Source of the DNA: UBA724 sp049596815
GTDB lineage: Bacteria > Bacteroidota > Bacteroidia > Flavobacteriales > Flavobacteriaceae
DNA length: 28,157 nt
Assembly: GCA_049596815.1 (NCBI GenBank)
Contig: JBMYLY010000015.1
Span: 1-28,157, forward strand
Direction of reading: 5' to 3'
This document shows, one piece after another, positions 1 through 8,315 of the stretch; within the stretch, counting starts at the first letter, position 1, and every line of letters starts with the position of its first letter. The notes under the pieces are model-generated. The model was not told where the DNA came from, ran no database searches, and saw nothing but the letters and a program-made list of their open reading frames with translations. A program made the position numbers and the translations under genes.

Positions 1-307
1 CACACATAGGGGTATGTAAATTTCCAAGGCTATCTAAAACTTCAAAATCAGTTTCAGATAAACTGGATACATCTAATGGGAATTTAAAATTAACAGGCAT
101 ACCATCTATCAGACCTCCTTGTTGATTACACAATAATAGACTTGGTAGTGCATTATCAAGTCCAAAAAAAGCCGACACAAGAGTATCTTGTATTTCTTCT
201 GTAGTATATTCTCCTATACAATCATTTTTAACCTGTTCTTGAGGAGATTCATTTTTGTTACACGACAACAAGATAATTATGATGGATAACCTTAAAACAG
301 TTTTCAT
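1..307 (-). CDS. Small lipoprotein of unknown function, 3' end beyond window
   Basis: An open frame runs leftward from an ATG at 305-307 to the window edge without a stop, giving 102 visible residues. The start MKTVLRLSIIIILLSC is a lipoprotein signal peptide: two early basic residues, a hydrophobic core and a lipobox LLSC with the lipidated Cys at residue 16, followed by NKNES. The mature part contains two more Cys (near residues 30 and 67), a hydrophobic stretch, and a segment reading MPVNFKFPLDVSSLSETDFE. I do not recognise a defined domain. It is on the same strand as the next lipoprotein gene and shares an upstream 22-base repeat with it, which suggests the two belong to one class of exported small proteins. 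The coding call is firm; the function is unknown. Confidence 0.7.
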   Translation of the reverse strand, partial: MKTVLRLSIIIILLSCNKNESPQEQVKNDCIGEYTTEEIQDTLVSAFFGLDNALPSLLLCNQQGGLIDGMPVNFKFPLDVSSLSETDFEVLDSLGNLHTPMC

Positions 308-368
308 TTTAGTTGTTTAATTTTTTAGACCCTAATTATCAAAAAAAGTTTAGATTATTATCATGGAA

Positions 369-390
369 GCTGCAACTTTGAATCATAGGG
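369..390. repeat. Direct repeat copy 1, upstream of partial lipoprotein gene
   Basis: This 22-base element beginning GCTGCAACTTTGAAT and ending AGGG matches the copy at 919-940 at 20 of 22 positions. It lies 61 bases before the ATG of the minus-strand lipoprotein gene ending at 307, while the second copy lies 79 bases before the next one. Read on the plus strand it contains CAACTTTG, one base from the Bacteroidota -7 box TAnnTTTG, and a hairpin follows within 20 bases. Confidence 0.6.
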
Positions 391-399
391 ACGGCCGAG

Positions 400-432
400 C
401 GTTAGGAAAATGTCCAGTGGACATTTTTAGCG
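400..432. repeat. Perfect hairpin with extended stem (REP-like or terminator-like)
   Basis: AAAATGTCC (407-415) and GGACATTTT (419-427) form a 9-base-pair perfect stem with loop AGT. The flanks CGTTA (400-404) and TAGCG (428-432) can continue the stem after a two-base bulge, with one G-T pair. The T run (424-428) follows the stem on the plus strand and an A run mirrors it, so it could terminate transcripts from either side. The compact 3-base loop and the GTCCAGTGGAC core also resemble REP-type palindromes; a genome-wide count would decide. Confidence 0.6.
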
Positions 433-497
433 AAGGAGCGAGATTGCGCGCTGGCAAAATGATATAACCGTTATACTTTTATAGTGTAGCCGTTTTT

Positions 498-839
498 CTA
501 TTGATTATCGATATATCTCATCCCTTCAACACCCTTGCTAAGGATCACATCTACCTTTACATCTGTTCCATTTTCATTTTCAAAATAAACGGTTTCATTT
601 TTTCTGATATAAACTTTAGTTCTACCCTTAGCCCCTAAACCGAAACTTTGAGTTACTTCGCCTGACTTTTTATCCACAGCCTTAACTATAACTGTCAAAT
701 TTGATTTGTTGACCAACTCCGCATTATAGTTTTTGTCATTGAATTCCCCCAATAAGAATGTTTGATTGGCTGGAATATTTAAAGGTCGAACAAGAATTAA
801 GATTTAGAAGGATTGTAAATACAAAAAGTAATTTCCTCA
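498..839 (-). CDS. Small lipoprotein, 113 residues, unknown function
   Basis: The frame starts at ATG 837-839 and gives MRKLLFVFTILLNLNSC, a lipoprotein signal peptide with the lipidated Cys at residue 17. A start at the in-frame TTG at 750-752 is possible but would lose the signal peptide, so I chose 839. The mature part (about 96 residues) begins STLNIPANQTFLLGEF and is rich in Lys, Asn, Val and Thr, with alternating short strands and no further Cys, suggesting a small beta protein on the periplasmic face or cell surface. I do not recognise a family. The gene sits between the two copies of the 22-base repeat (369-390 and 919-940) and has no close same-strand partner apart from the partial lipoprotein gene at the left edge. 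Confidence 0.7.
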
Positions 840-918
840 TATCTTTTTAATTTATAGAAAACTTTTCTTATTTATCGTTACAGTCTAACGAAAGAAATCT
901 ACATTTTGCCTAATTCAT

Positions 919-940
919 GCTGCAACTTTGAATTACAGGG
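919..940. repeat. Direct repeat copy 2, upstream of the 113-residue lipoprotein gene
   Basis: Second copy of the element at 369-390, differing at two positions. As with copy 1, a hairpin follows on the plus strand: GAGGT (960-964) and ACCTC (973-977), with a run of six T at 978-983, a weak terminator-like structure. The rest of 840-1129 holds no convincing gene; CGTTA (875-879) and TAACG (885-889) form a small inverted repeat just upstream of the lipoprotein start. Confidence 0.55.
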
Positions 941-1129
941 TTGGAGCCACCATAGACTGGAGGTCATTTTTAACCTCTTTTTTATATTTACGCTTTTTAA
1001 AAATACATAAGCCTACACAATAGACAAAATTTACAGAGTGAAAAAATGGGATTTTCCTCTTAAAGCTAAGAAACAATAAACCCAGGTAAATAATTTGATT
1101 ACATCACATATTTTTACAAAAAAATAATT

Positions 1130-4100
1130 GTGATAAGAAAGCGCACTTCTCAATTATATATTTTACAGAGTCTAATTTTATTTTCTATCTCTCAAATTGT
1201 TACTAGCCAAGTTTTTGACAGAGTTGAAAATGCTGTTGGACTCGGTGTCTTGCGTGAAAACAATGGCTTTGCCGTAGCAGACTATGACCAAGACAATGAT
1301 CTTGACGTTTTTGTGGTAGCCTTTGAAGTTGAAGCTCCCAACGCCCCTTCTACTTTTAGCCGACTTTTTAGAAACAACAACGATGGCTCTTTCTCAGATG
1401 TTACTGAGCAGGCGGGGTTTAGAAACCTTTTTACAACCAACGATGAACTCAGAGGAACGCTCGCACAACAAGGATACAAGTTTGGTGCTTCATGGGGAGA
1501 CTACGACAACGATGGTTATCCCGACTTATTCTTAACCTATTCATTGAAAGTCCAATTGTGGCGAAACCTTGGTGATGGTACCTTTGAAAATGTAACATCC
1601 TCCTCTGGAATTGCGCCTTCAAATGCTTGTATCAACACAGGGGCAACATGGTTTGATTATAACAATGATGGCTACTTAGACATCTACCTAAACGACTGGA
1701 ACACATGTGCATCCAATACTTTGTATAAGAACAATGGAGATGGCACATTTACGAACGTGACCGTCACCTTAAATCTGACAGAAACTGAGGCAAGTTACAG
1801 CTATGCTGCCATGCCTTTCGACTTGAATCGCGATGGATGGATGGATCTTATCGTAAGTAATGACTTAGAGGATGCAAACTACGCATACATCAATAATGGA
1901 GGAATCTCTTTTACAGAAGATGCAGCATCCTATGGCTTGGACAGCGCCATGGATGATATGGGGATTGCAGTAAGTGACTTTGACCAAGACCTTGACTTTG
2001 ATTTTTTATTCACCGGGATCGATGAAAATGCCCTGATGGTTAACAATGGATCTGGTTCTTTTGAAGAAGCTTCAAACAACTATGGATTGAATCCAACTGG
2101 TTGGGGTTGGGGCGTGCGATTTGCGGACTTTGATTTAGACGGCGATGAAGATTTATTCATTGTAAACGGTTATGAGTTTGAAGCGAGAGGCCCCGAACAA
2201 AATGTCTATTTCAGAAGTTTGTTTGAGCAAGGCGAAAATCGTTTTGAAGATGCTTCTGTCGAGTTAGGGTTCAACGAAATTTCGGAGAGTGTAGAGGCCA
2301 TTGACTTTGATTATGACAACGACGGTGATCTGGACCTCATGGTCACTAGCAGTGATCTCCCGGTCATGTTTTACGATAATAAAATTCTAAATTTTGATGA
2401 CGCTCAACCGAGTCTTTCTTGGCTCAAAGTTCAACTCCAAGGGACTGTTTCCAATCGAGACGCAATTGGTACAACCCTTCAACTAACAACTTCAAATGGC
2501 GTAAAAAAACGTTATTACACTGGGGTTGGGTTTTTGGGACAAAGTTTACAAGCTGTACATTTTGGGTTGAATAATGAGGCAAAAATATTGGCACTCCAAA
2601 TCGAATGGCCTTCAGGAATCGTAGAACAGTACACAGATTTAGACGTAAACCAAACCCTCAAAGCGACAGAAGGCGAAGGGATAGAGGTGCTTAACATTAT
2701 ACCAAGTCAAAAAATTTATGGGTGTACAGACCCCAATTCGTGTAGTTATAATCCCAATGCCACCTATGATGATGGCTCATGTACTTATTTAGACTCGAAT
2801 GCAATACAGGGACCCGTCCAATCTTCGTTTTTAAACACAGATATATATAGTTACAATCTAGGAAATACATCCGCTAGCCAGTGGACCGTTGAAGGAGGTC
2901 ATATTGTTGATGGCCAAGGAACGAATTCTATCACAGTGCGTTGGGGGGTTGATTCGGTAGGACATGTGTCTGTGGTGGAGTCGAACGCCATTTGCTCAAG
3001 CCTACAAACATCTATACAAGTAGAGTTGGGAACTGAAAACCTTTCTGATGGTATTTCCATAGCAAGACTTTGGAATGAGGTGTTATTGGAGGCAATCAGA
3101 GGAGACTTTGCAAGACCTACGATTCATGCCAGAAACCTCTTTCATTCAAGTGTAGTCATGTATGATATATGGGCAATTTATGATCAGGTAGCTATGCCTT
3201 ATTTGATAGGAAACCAACGCAATGGTTTTATTAGCAAACTTCAAGATTTCACCCCAAACCAGCCCAAAGCAGCGTCATTAGATCGCGCCATCAGCTTTGC
3301 CATGTACCGCTTGTTGTCACATAGATTCAAAAACTCACCTAGCAGAGTTTCCACCCAAGAACGGTTAGACAATTTGATGGAAAAGCTAGGATATGACACC
3401 ACAATTACCACCACTGAATACCTAGACGGAAATGCGGCAGCATTTGGAAACTTTGTGGCTGAGACAATGATCGATTACGGCCTACAAGACGGAGCTCGCG
3501 AAGCAACAGGCTACGACAATGCCTACTATGAACCCACCAATCAACCTTTTGCATTGGAAGCAGAAGAGAACCCAACTCTGGCAGATCCAAACCGATGGCA
3601 ACCATTGGCATTGGATATCTTTATAGATCAAGGGGGCAATTTGGTTGATGGTGACGCCCCCCCTTTTTTAAGTCCAGAATGGGGCAATGTACACCCGTTT
3701 GCCCTTAAGGAAGAGGATAAAACCACATTAGAACGTAATGGGGATTTATTTCATGTTTTCCATGACCCTTCTGATCCTCCCTATCTCAGCCTAAATGATA
3801 ATACCACCAGTAGTGATGCTTACAAATGGGGTTTTTCCATGGTATCGGTATGGCAATCTCACCTCGACCCAAACGACGGTGTTCTTTGGGACATCTCTCC
3901 AGCCAATATTGGAAATACGCCTATTGAAACTTTCCCAAAAACCTACGAAGGTTATCCAGACTTTTATCATTTTTATAAAGGCGGTAGCCTGAGCAATGGT
4001 CGTGACATAAACCCAAGAACAAACAAAAAATACGACCCAAATATTGTCCCAAGAGGTGACTACACACGAGTATTGGCTGAGTTTTGGGCGGATGGCCCAG

Positions 4101-5167
4101 ATTCTGAAACTCCTCCCGGGCATTGGTTCTCAATTTTGAACTACGTCAATGACCATCCACTGTTTGAAAAACGTTTTCAAGGAGAAGGCCCCGAATTAGA
4201 CCCATTAGAATGGGATGTTAAATCCTACTTTATATTGGGAGGTGGCATGCATGACGCTTCTATCGCCGCCTGGAGCGTGAAAGGATGGTATGATTACATA
4301 CGCCCCATTTCAGCCATCAGGTCTATGGCAGCTCGTGGGCAAAGTTCAGACCCAACGCTTTCCAATTACCATGTGGCGGGAATCCCCTTAATTCCAGAAT
4401 ATATCGAAGTGATTCAAGAAGGAGATCCATTGGCTGGTGGCAATAATCAGTATGTAAACACAATCAAACTATATACTTGGAAAGGACACAACACCATAGA
4501 TGACCCTGATGTAGATCAGGCAGGGGTAGGCTGGATTAGAGCCTCACAATGGTACCCTTATCAAAGACCCACTTTCGTAACACCACCTTTTGCAGGTTAT
4601 GTTTCTGGACATTCAACTTACTCTCGTGCCGCTGCAGAGCTCTTGACAACTCTTACTGGAGACGAATATTTCCCAGGAGGCATTGGCGAATTTGTGGCAA
4701 AAGCCAATGAGTTTTTAGTTTTTGAAGATGGCCCTTCGGTTGATGTTGTTCTCCAGTGGGCCACCTACAGGGATGCGTCCGATCAAACTAGCTTAAGCCG
4801 TATATGGGGTGGCATTCATCCACCTGCTGATGACATCCCCGGGCGTTTTATAGGACAGCTAGTTGCTTCCGACACATTTGCGTTTGCAAAACGATTTTTT
4901 GAAGGCTTTTACAATGTTCCGAAAGATGAAAAGGAAATTATTGTGTATCCTAACCCAACCACAAACAAACGCATTTACATCGCAAACACTAACCATTCTG
5001 ATACGATAGCATTGTTTGATTTACTTGGTAGAAAAGTGAACATCAAACAACAAACGTATGACTCGGAAACCAACACAACGATGATTTATGTACAGTCAGC
5101 CAATCCAGGAATCTATATGTTACATGTGAACCAATCGACCAAACGAATGGTAATCATTAAAAACTAA
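1130..5167 (+). CDS. Secreted FG-GAP/ASPIC-UnbV + vanadium haloperoxidase/PAP2 fusion protein, T9SS substrate
   Basis: The protein has 1345 residues. A signal peptide (1-26, ending VTSQ) is followed by seven FG-GAP/VCBS blades (about 40-425) with calcium-loop motifs such as DYDNDGYPD and DFDLDGDED, then an ASPIC/UnbV module (about 431-522), a Cys-rich linker (530-553, CTDPNSCSYNPNA), a PKD-like segment, and an acid phosphatase/haloperoxidase module (about 640-1262). The latter carries the whole PAP2/vanadium signature: K1051-x6-R1058-P, SGH with H1161, and SR1224-x5-H1230-x3-D1234. The last 75 residues (from VYPNPTTNKRIYI) are a type A T9SS sorting domain. The family uses vanadate and peroxide to oxidise halides, or hydrolyses phosphoesters; sequence alone does not decide which. 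The start is GTG at 1130, the only standard start in the frame that keeps the signal peptide after the TAA at 1091. It is monocistronic in appearance. The module order is unusual. Confidence 0.88.
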   Translation: MIRKRTSQLYILQSLILFSISQIVTSQVFDRVENAVGLGVLRENNGFAVADYDQDNDLDVFVVAFEVEAPNAPSTFSRLFRNNNDGSFSDVTEQAGFRNLFTTNDELRGTLAQQGYKFGASWGDYDNDGYPDLFLTYSLKVQLWRNLGDGTFENVTSSSGIAPSNACINTGATWFDYNNDGYLDIYLNDWNTCASNTLYKNNGDGTFTNVTVTLNLTETEASYSYAAMPFDLNRDGWMDLIVSNDLEDANYAYINNGGISFTEDAASYGLDSAMDDMGIAVSDFDQDLDFDFLFTGIDENALMVNNGSGSFEEASNNYGLNPTGWGWGVRFADFDLDGDEDLFIVNGYEFEARGPEQNVYFRSLFEQGENRFEDASVELGFNEISESVEAIDFDYDNDGDLDLMVTSSDLPVMFYDNKILNFDDAQPSLSWLKVQLQGTVSNRDAIGTTLQLTTSNGVKKRYYTGVGFLGQSLQAVHFGLNNEAKILALQIEWPSGIVEQYTDLDVNQTLKATEGEGIEVLNIIPSQKIYGCTDPNSCSYNPNATYDDGSCTYLDSNAIQGPVQSSFLNTDIYSYNLGNTSASQWTVEGGHIVDGQGTNSITVRWGVDSVGHVSVVESNAICSSLQTSIQVELGTENLSDGISIARLWNEVLLEAIRGDFARPTIHARNLFHSSVVMYDIWAIYDQVAMPYLIGNQRNGFISKLQDFTPNQPKAASLDRAISFAMYRLLSHRFKNSPSRVSTQERLDNLMEKLGYDTTITTTEYLDGNAAAFGNFVAETMIDYGLQDGAREATGYDNAYYEPTNQPFALEAEENPTLADPNRWQPLALDIFIDQGGNLVDGDAPPFLSPEWGNVHPFALKEEDKTTLERNGDLFHVFHDPSDPPYLSLNDNTTSSDAYKWGFSMVSVWQSHLDPNDGVLWDISPANIGNTPIETFPKTYEGYPDFYHFYKGGSLSNGRDINPRTNKKYDPNIVPRGDYTRVLAEFWADGPDSETPPGHWFSILNYVNDHPLFEKRFQGEGPELDPLEWDVKSYFILGGGMHDASIAAWSVKGWYDYIRPISAIRSMAARGQSSDPTLSNYHVAGIPLIPEYIEVIQEGDPLAGGNNQYVNTIKLYTWKGHNTIDDPDVDQAGVGWIRASQWYPYQRPTFVTPPFAGYVSGHSTYSRAAAELLTTLTGDEYFPGGIGEFVAKANEFLVFEDGPSVDVVLQWATYRDASDQTSLSRIWGGIHPPADDIPGRFIGQLVASDTFAFAKRFFEGFYNVPKDEKEIIVYPNPTTNKRIYIANTNHSDTIALFDLLGRKVNIKQQTYDSETNTTMIYVQSANPGIYMLHVNQSTKRMVIIKN

Positions 5168-5185
5168 ATGGCATCATTTGAAGAA

Positions 5186-5193
5186 TATTTTTG
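5186..5193 (+). promoter_or_regulatory. Candidate -7 promoter box (TATTTTTG)
   Basis: TATTTTTG is an exact match to the Bacteroidota -7 consensus TAnnTTTG and lies 36 bases before the ATG at 5230. No good TTG -33 element is seen at the usual distance, so the call rests on one box. Confidence 0.35.
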
Positions 5194-5229
5194 TACTTAT
5201 ACTATTTTTAACAAAAGAACAATAACCCA

Positions 5230-5553
5230 ATGATCGCACTTCATATCACAGTTATTGCAACAGGCCTTTTGTATGTAGCCATTTCTAAATACATCAATAA
5301 AGAAAATGCCAAATACCTACTCTCCGGCTACAACACCATGTCCAAACCCGAGCAAGAAAAATTTGATATTGTTGGTTATTTGGCTTTCTTCAAACCCTTT
5401 TTCTACAACTTGGGGATTTACTCAACTTTTCTGTATTTCATACTTTTTTATACTATAGATTATCAATTCGCTATATGGGCTTGGATAGCCGCACAAATCC
5501 TTCCATTGCCTTACATGATTGTAAAAGGAAAGCGTTTTAAAAATAAAAATTGA
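5230..5553 (+). CDS. DUF3784-like small membrane protein
   Basis: This 107-residue protein has three hydrophobic segments (about 2-19, 50-76 and 80-99) and a central soluble stretch SGYNTMSKPEQEKFD (residues 32-46) typical of the DUF3784 family, where a Tyr-Asn-Thr-x-Ser/Pro-x-x-Glu pattern sits between membrane helices. The tail is basic (KGKRFKNKN) and likely cytoplasmic. The family has no established function. The gene lies 62 bases after the haloperoxidase fusion gene and 77 before the sugar permease, with its own possible promoter box, so operon membership is unclear. Confidence 0.72.
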   Translation: MIALHITVIATGLLYVAISKYINKENAKYLLSGYNTMSKPEQEKFDIVGYLAFFKPFFYNLGIYSTFLYFILFYTIDYQFAIWAWIAAQILPLPYMIVKGKRFKNKN

Positions 5554-5630
5554 GCCGAATCAATCTAGTTTAAAATCAGAGCATTAAAATTTGTGCGTAT
5601 TTTTATCATCGACCAATACATGAAACCAAG

Positions 5631-6929
5631 ATGATGACCACTCGTTCCAACCAAGCTGCCATCGCGATCATTGCAGGGCTTTTCTTTGTATTTGGCTTCA
5701 TCACTTGGGTCAATGGTGCTTTGATTCCTTTTATGAAAACCATCAATGAGCTGACCGAGGCTCAGTCCTATTTGGTGGCATCCGCTTCCTATATTTCTTT
5801 TGTGGTGATGGCTTTGCCCGCTTCTTTCTTATTACAAAAAACAGGCTATAGAAAGGGCATGTCTATTGGTCTTTTCATCATGGCATTGGGTGCTTTGGTG
5901 TTTGTCCCTGCCGCCGAGGCACGTACTTATTGGATGTTTTTGATTGGGATTTTTGTACAAGGTGCCGGTATGACCATCTTGCAGACTGCAGCCAACCCTT
6001 ATATTACCATACTAGGTCCTATTGAGAGTGGTGCCAAACGCATTGCCATCATGGGTATTGCCAACAAAATAGCTGGGGCATTGGGCTCACTGATTTTTGG
6101 CGCCCTTTTGCTAAAAGGAATTGACGAAGTCAAAGACAAGATTGGACAGGTCTCTGATATAGAAAAGGCCGCATTACTTGATCAGATGGCCGACAGTGTA
6201 TTTGTACCCTATGTGGTCATGGCTCTGGTATTGTTTGTGTTGGGGTTATTGATGCGTATGGCCCCACTTCCTCATGTGGAGGCAGTCGAAGAAGACAAAA
6301 AAACTCAGGAACACAACCACAAAAAAACCATTTTTCAATATCCACACCTATGGCTTGGGATGCTCACTCTCTTTGTGTATGTGGGTGCTGAAGTGATTGC
6401 TGGAGACACCATCATTGCTTATGGCATTGCTTTGGGAATCTCAGCTACCAAAGCCAAATTTTTTACCTCCTACACCCTTATGGCTATGGTGGCTACCTAT
6501 GCACTGGGGGTGATTCTCATACCAAAATACCTCAGTCAAAAAAAGGCTTTGCAAATAAGTGCCGCACTGGGTATAATGCTTAGCGGATGTATTCTAGCAA
6601 CGGATGGATATACTTCGGTTTTATTTGTAGCAGCTTTGGGTGTGGCCAACGCGTTGGTATGGCCAGCTGTGTGGCCGCTCACTCTTGACGGTTTGGGAAA
6701 ACACACCAAAACAGCTTCTGCACTGCTGATTATGGCCATTTCGGGGGGCGCTATCATCCCGCCTTTGTACGGCAGGTTGGTAGATCAAGGCAAAGAGGCA
6801 TTGGTTTCAGCAGGTATAGACGCTGCGCCTGCCTTAGCCACGGCCGCCAAAGAGAGTTATTACATACTTATTCCCTGTTATATGATTATCTTTTTCTATG
6901 CTGTATGGGGACACCGCCTCAGAGACTAA
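5631..6929 (+). CDS. Sugar permease of the major facilitator superfamily (FucP/GluP type)
   Basis: The 432 residues form a 12-helix transporter. The first helices contain FVFGFITWVNGALIPF, and the fourth region has GAGMTILQTAANPYITILGP, both hallmarks of the fucose/glucose/galactose:proton symporter branch. The charged central loop (about 215-235, EAVEEDKKTQEHNHKK) separates two six-helix halves. The family imports monosaccharides across the inner membrane by proton coupling; glucose, galactose, fucose or N-acetylglucosamine are all possible substrates. Its position 1.4 kb from a secreted GH16 beta-glucanase gene makes glucose from laminarin an attractive but unproven substrate. The start is the first of two adjacent ATG codons (5631 and 5634). 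TATTTTTA at 5598-5605 is a near-consensus -7 box. Confidence 0.88.
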   Translation: MMTTRSNQAAIAIIAGLFFVFGFITWVNGALIPFMKTINELTEAQSYLVASASYISFVVMALPASFLLQKTGYRKGMSIGLFIMALGALVFVPAAEARTYWMFLIGIFVQGAGMTILQTAANPYITILGPIESGAKRIAIMGIANKIAGALGSLIFGALLLKGIDEVKDKIGQVSDIEKAALLDQMADSVFVPYVVMALVLFVLGLLMRMAPLPHVEAVEEDKKTQEHNHKKTIFQYPHLWLGMLTLFVYVGAEVIAGDTIIAYGIALGISATKAKFFTSYTLMAMVATYALGVILIPKYLSQKKALQISAALGIMLSGCILATDGYTSVLFVAALGVANALVWPAVWPLTLDGLGKHTKTASALLIMAISGGAIIPPLYGRLVDQGKEALVSAGIDAAPALATAAKESYYILIPCYMIIFFYAVWGHRLRD

Positions 6930-6967
6930 AATACATTTCTGTAAAAGGGTAATAATTTTGAGGACCA

Positions 6968-8068
6968 TCAATCAATAATGCCTATTTTCTTAGCGCGCTC
7001 TTCCCATTTTTTTCTAGCGACTGCCTGAAGGTCTTCTACATGGTCGCTCTCATCCACGATTTCTATCCCCAAAAGGGTTTCGATTACGTCCTCCATTGTC
7101 ACCAATCCGGTAACCGTTCCGTATTCATCAACAACAAGTGCTATATGCTCGCGTTTTGTCATAAGCGTTTCAAAGATTTGCGGTATTCGAGTGTCCCGAT
7201 TGACCACAATCAACTCTCTTTTAATTTCTGAAAGGGCCATATCCCCTTTTTTGTTGATGATTTCCTCTAGCACATTGTCTTTAAGCACATAACCAGTGAT
7301 GATTTCAGGATTTTCGCCGTGTATAGGAATTCTAGAGAATCGCAACTTGGGGTTTTGATCAAAAAATTCTTGTATGCTCATTTGTTCGGGAGCGATTTTC
7401 ATCACGGATCTAGGCGTCATAATATTTCTTACCCTAACCTCATTGAGTCGAACCATATTTTTGATTACTGTAGACTCTTTTTCTTCAATAACCCCCTCTT
7501 GCTCGGCAATCTCGGCCATTGCCGAAAAATCCTCACGACTCATCACATCGGCTTCGCCTCTTTTTCCCAAAATCTTGGTAAAAAGTTGAAGAAACCAAAG
7601 AATTCCTGAATATCTAAAAACAGGGATAATCGAACTTAAAAAAAGCGCAGTAATCTTGGCAAGTTTTTTCCAGTACGTAGCCCCGAGGGTTTTGGGGATG
7701 ATTTCCGAAAGCAACAAAATCAGTACGGTCATGATGGCCGACACTACACCCACCATTCCTTCTTCGGAGAACGGAATACCCAACAAATTATAGACCTGCC
7801 CATTGCCCACAGAAGAGTAAACCACCTTGGCCTGTACCCCAACCAAAATAGCGCCTACCGTATGGGCTATGGTGTTCAAAGTGAGAATGATGATCAGGGG
7901 CTCATCGATATTTTTTTTGAGGTTATCTAGTGTTTTCGCAAAGGTTTCACCCTCTCCCAATTTCAGACTGATATAGGTAGAGTTGACACTCAAAAGCACC
8001 GCCTCCAAAATGGAGCACAAAAAAGAAACTGTGATGGTCAACAGGGCGTATAAAAAAAGTAATTCCAT
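6968..8068 (-). CDS. CNNM/CorC-like membrane protein with DUF21 and two CBS domains
   Basis: The 366 residues contain an N-terminal CNNM/DUF21 transmembrane module (1 to about 190; first helix LFLYALLTITVSFLCSILEA) followed by a CBS pair (about 210-335), seen in NIMTPRSVMKIAPE and in VVDEYGTVTGLVTMEDVIETLLG. It lacks the extra C-terminal CorC_HlyC domain of the longer relatives. The family is tied to magnesium or other divalent-cation efflux and was once annotated 'hemolysin'; the CBS pair senses adenine nucleotides in studied members. It is convergent with the sugar permease (38 bases between stops) and divergent from the GH16 gene, so it is probably an unrelated housekeeping gene. Confidence 0.9.
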   Translation of the reverse strand: MELLFLYALLTITVSFLCSILEAVLLSVNSTYISLKLGEGETFAKTLDNLKKNIDEPLIIILTLNTIAHTVGAILVGVQAKVVYSSVGNGQVYNLLGIPFSEEGMVGVVSAIMTVLILLLSEIIPKTLGATYWKKLAKITALFLSSIIPVFRYSGILWFLQLFTKILGKRGEADVMSREDFSAMAEIAEQEGVIEEKESTVIKNMVRLNEVRVRNIMTPRSVMKIAPEQMSIQEFFDQNPKLRFSRIPIHGENPEIITGYVLKDNVLEEIINKKGDMALSEIKRELIVVNRDTRIPQIFETLMTKREHIALVVDEYGTVTGLVTMEDVIETLLGIEIVDESDHVEDLQAVARKKWEERAKKIGIID

Positions 8069-8079
8069 AGGTCAAACTA

Positions 8080-8111
8080 CAAAACTAAGATACGCTTAAA
8101 CACCAAAACTA
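8080..8111 (-). promoter_or_regulatory. Candidate promoter of the CNNM/CorC-like gene
   Basis: On the minus strand TAGTTTTG occurs at 8087-8080 and again at 8111-8104. The nearer copy fits the -7 box TAnnTTTG exactly and the TTTTG of the farther copy lies where the -33 element is expected (16 bases between). The implied transcript start is within about ten bases of the ATG at 8068. Confidence 0.45.
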
Positions 8112-8231
8112 AAAAAAGAAAAATATAACAAGTTGAACAGTAGAATAATATATCTACATAAATATCCCAATACAGGTGTAACGATTCAGACACAAAAAAA
8201 GCATTTGTATAGTAATTGTAGGGCTCAATTT

Positions 8232-8254
8232 CACATTAAAGTAATATTAATGTG
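8232..8254. promoter_or_regulatory. Inverted repeat, candidate operator of the triple GH16 gene
   Basis: CACATTAA (8232-8239) and TTAATGTG (8247-8254) are perfect complements separated by seven bases. The repeat is directly followed by CATTTTTG (8256-8263), one base from the -7 consensus, so a bound protein would cover the -33 to -10 region. A further 14-base palindrome ATTCTTTAAAGAAT lies at 8287-8300, in the presumed leader, 16 bases before the start codon. The regulator is not in the window. Confidence 0.45.
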
Positions 8255-8315
8255 TCATTTTTGAGAAAAATTTAAACAAAAAAATAATTCTTTAAAGAAT
8301 AATAAAAACATTCAT

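Noticed and set aside
360..480. Integron-type attC recombination site
   Set aside because: GTTAGGA and GTCTAAC resemble the core sites GTTRRRY/RYYYAAC only in part; no properly paired core sites flank one hairpin, and no integrase gene is in the window.
498..752. Shorter 84-residue version of the small lipoprotein starting at TTG 752
   Set aside because: The same frame is open to ATG 839, and the longer form has a proper lipoprotein signal peptide.
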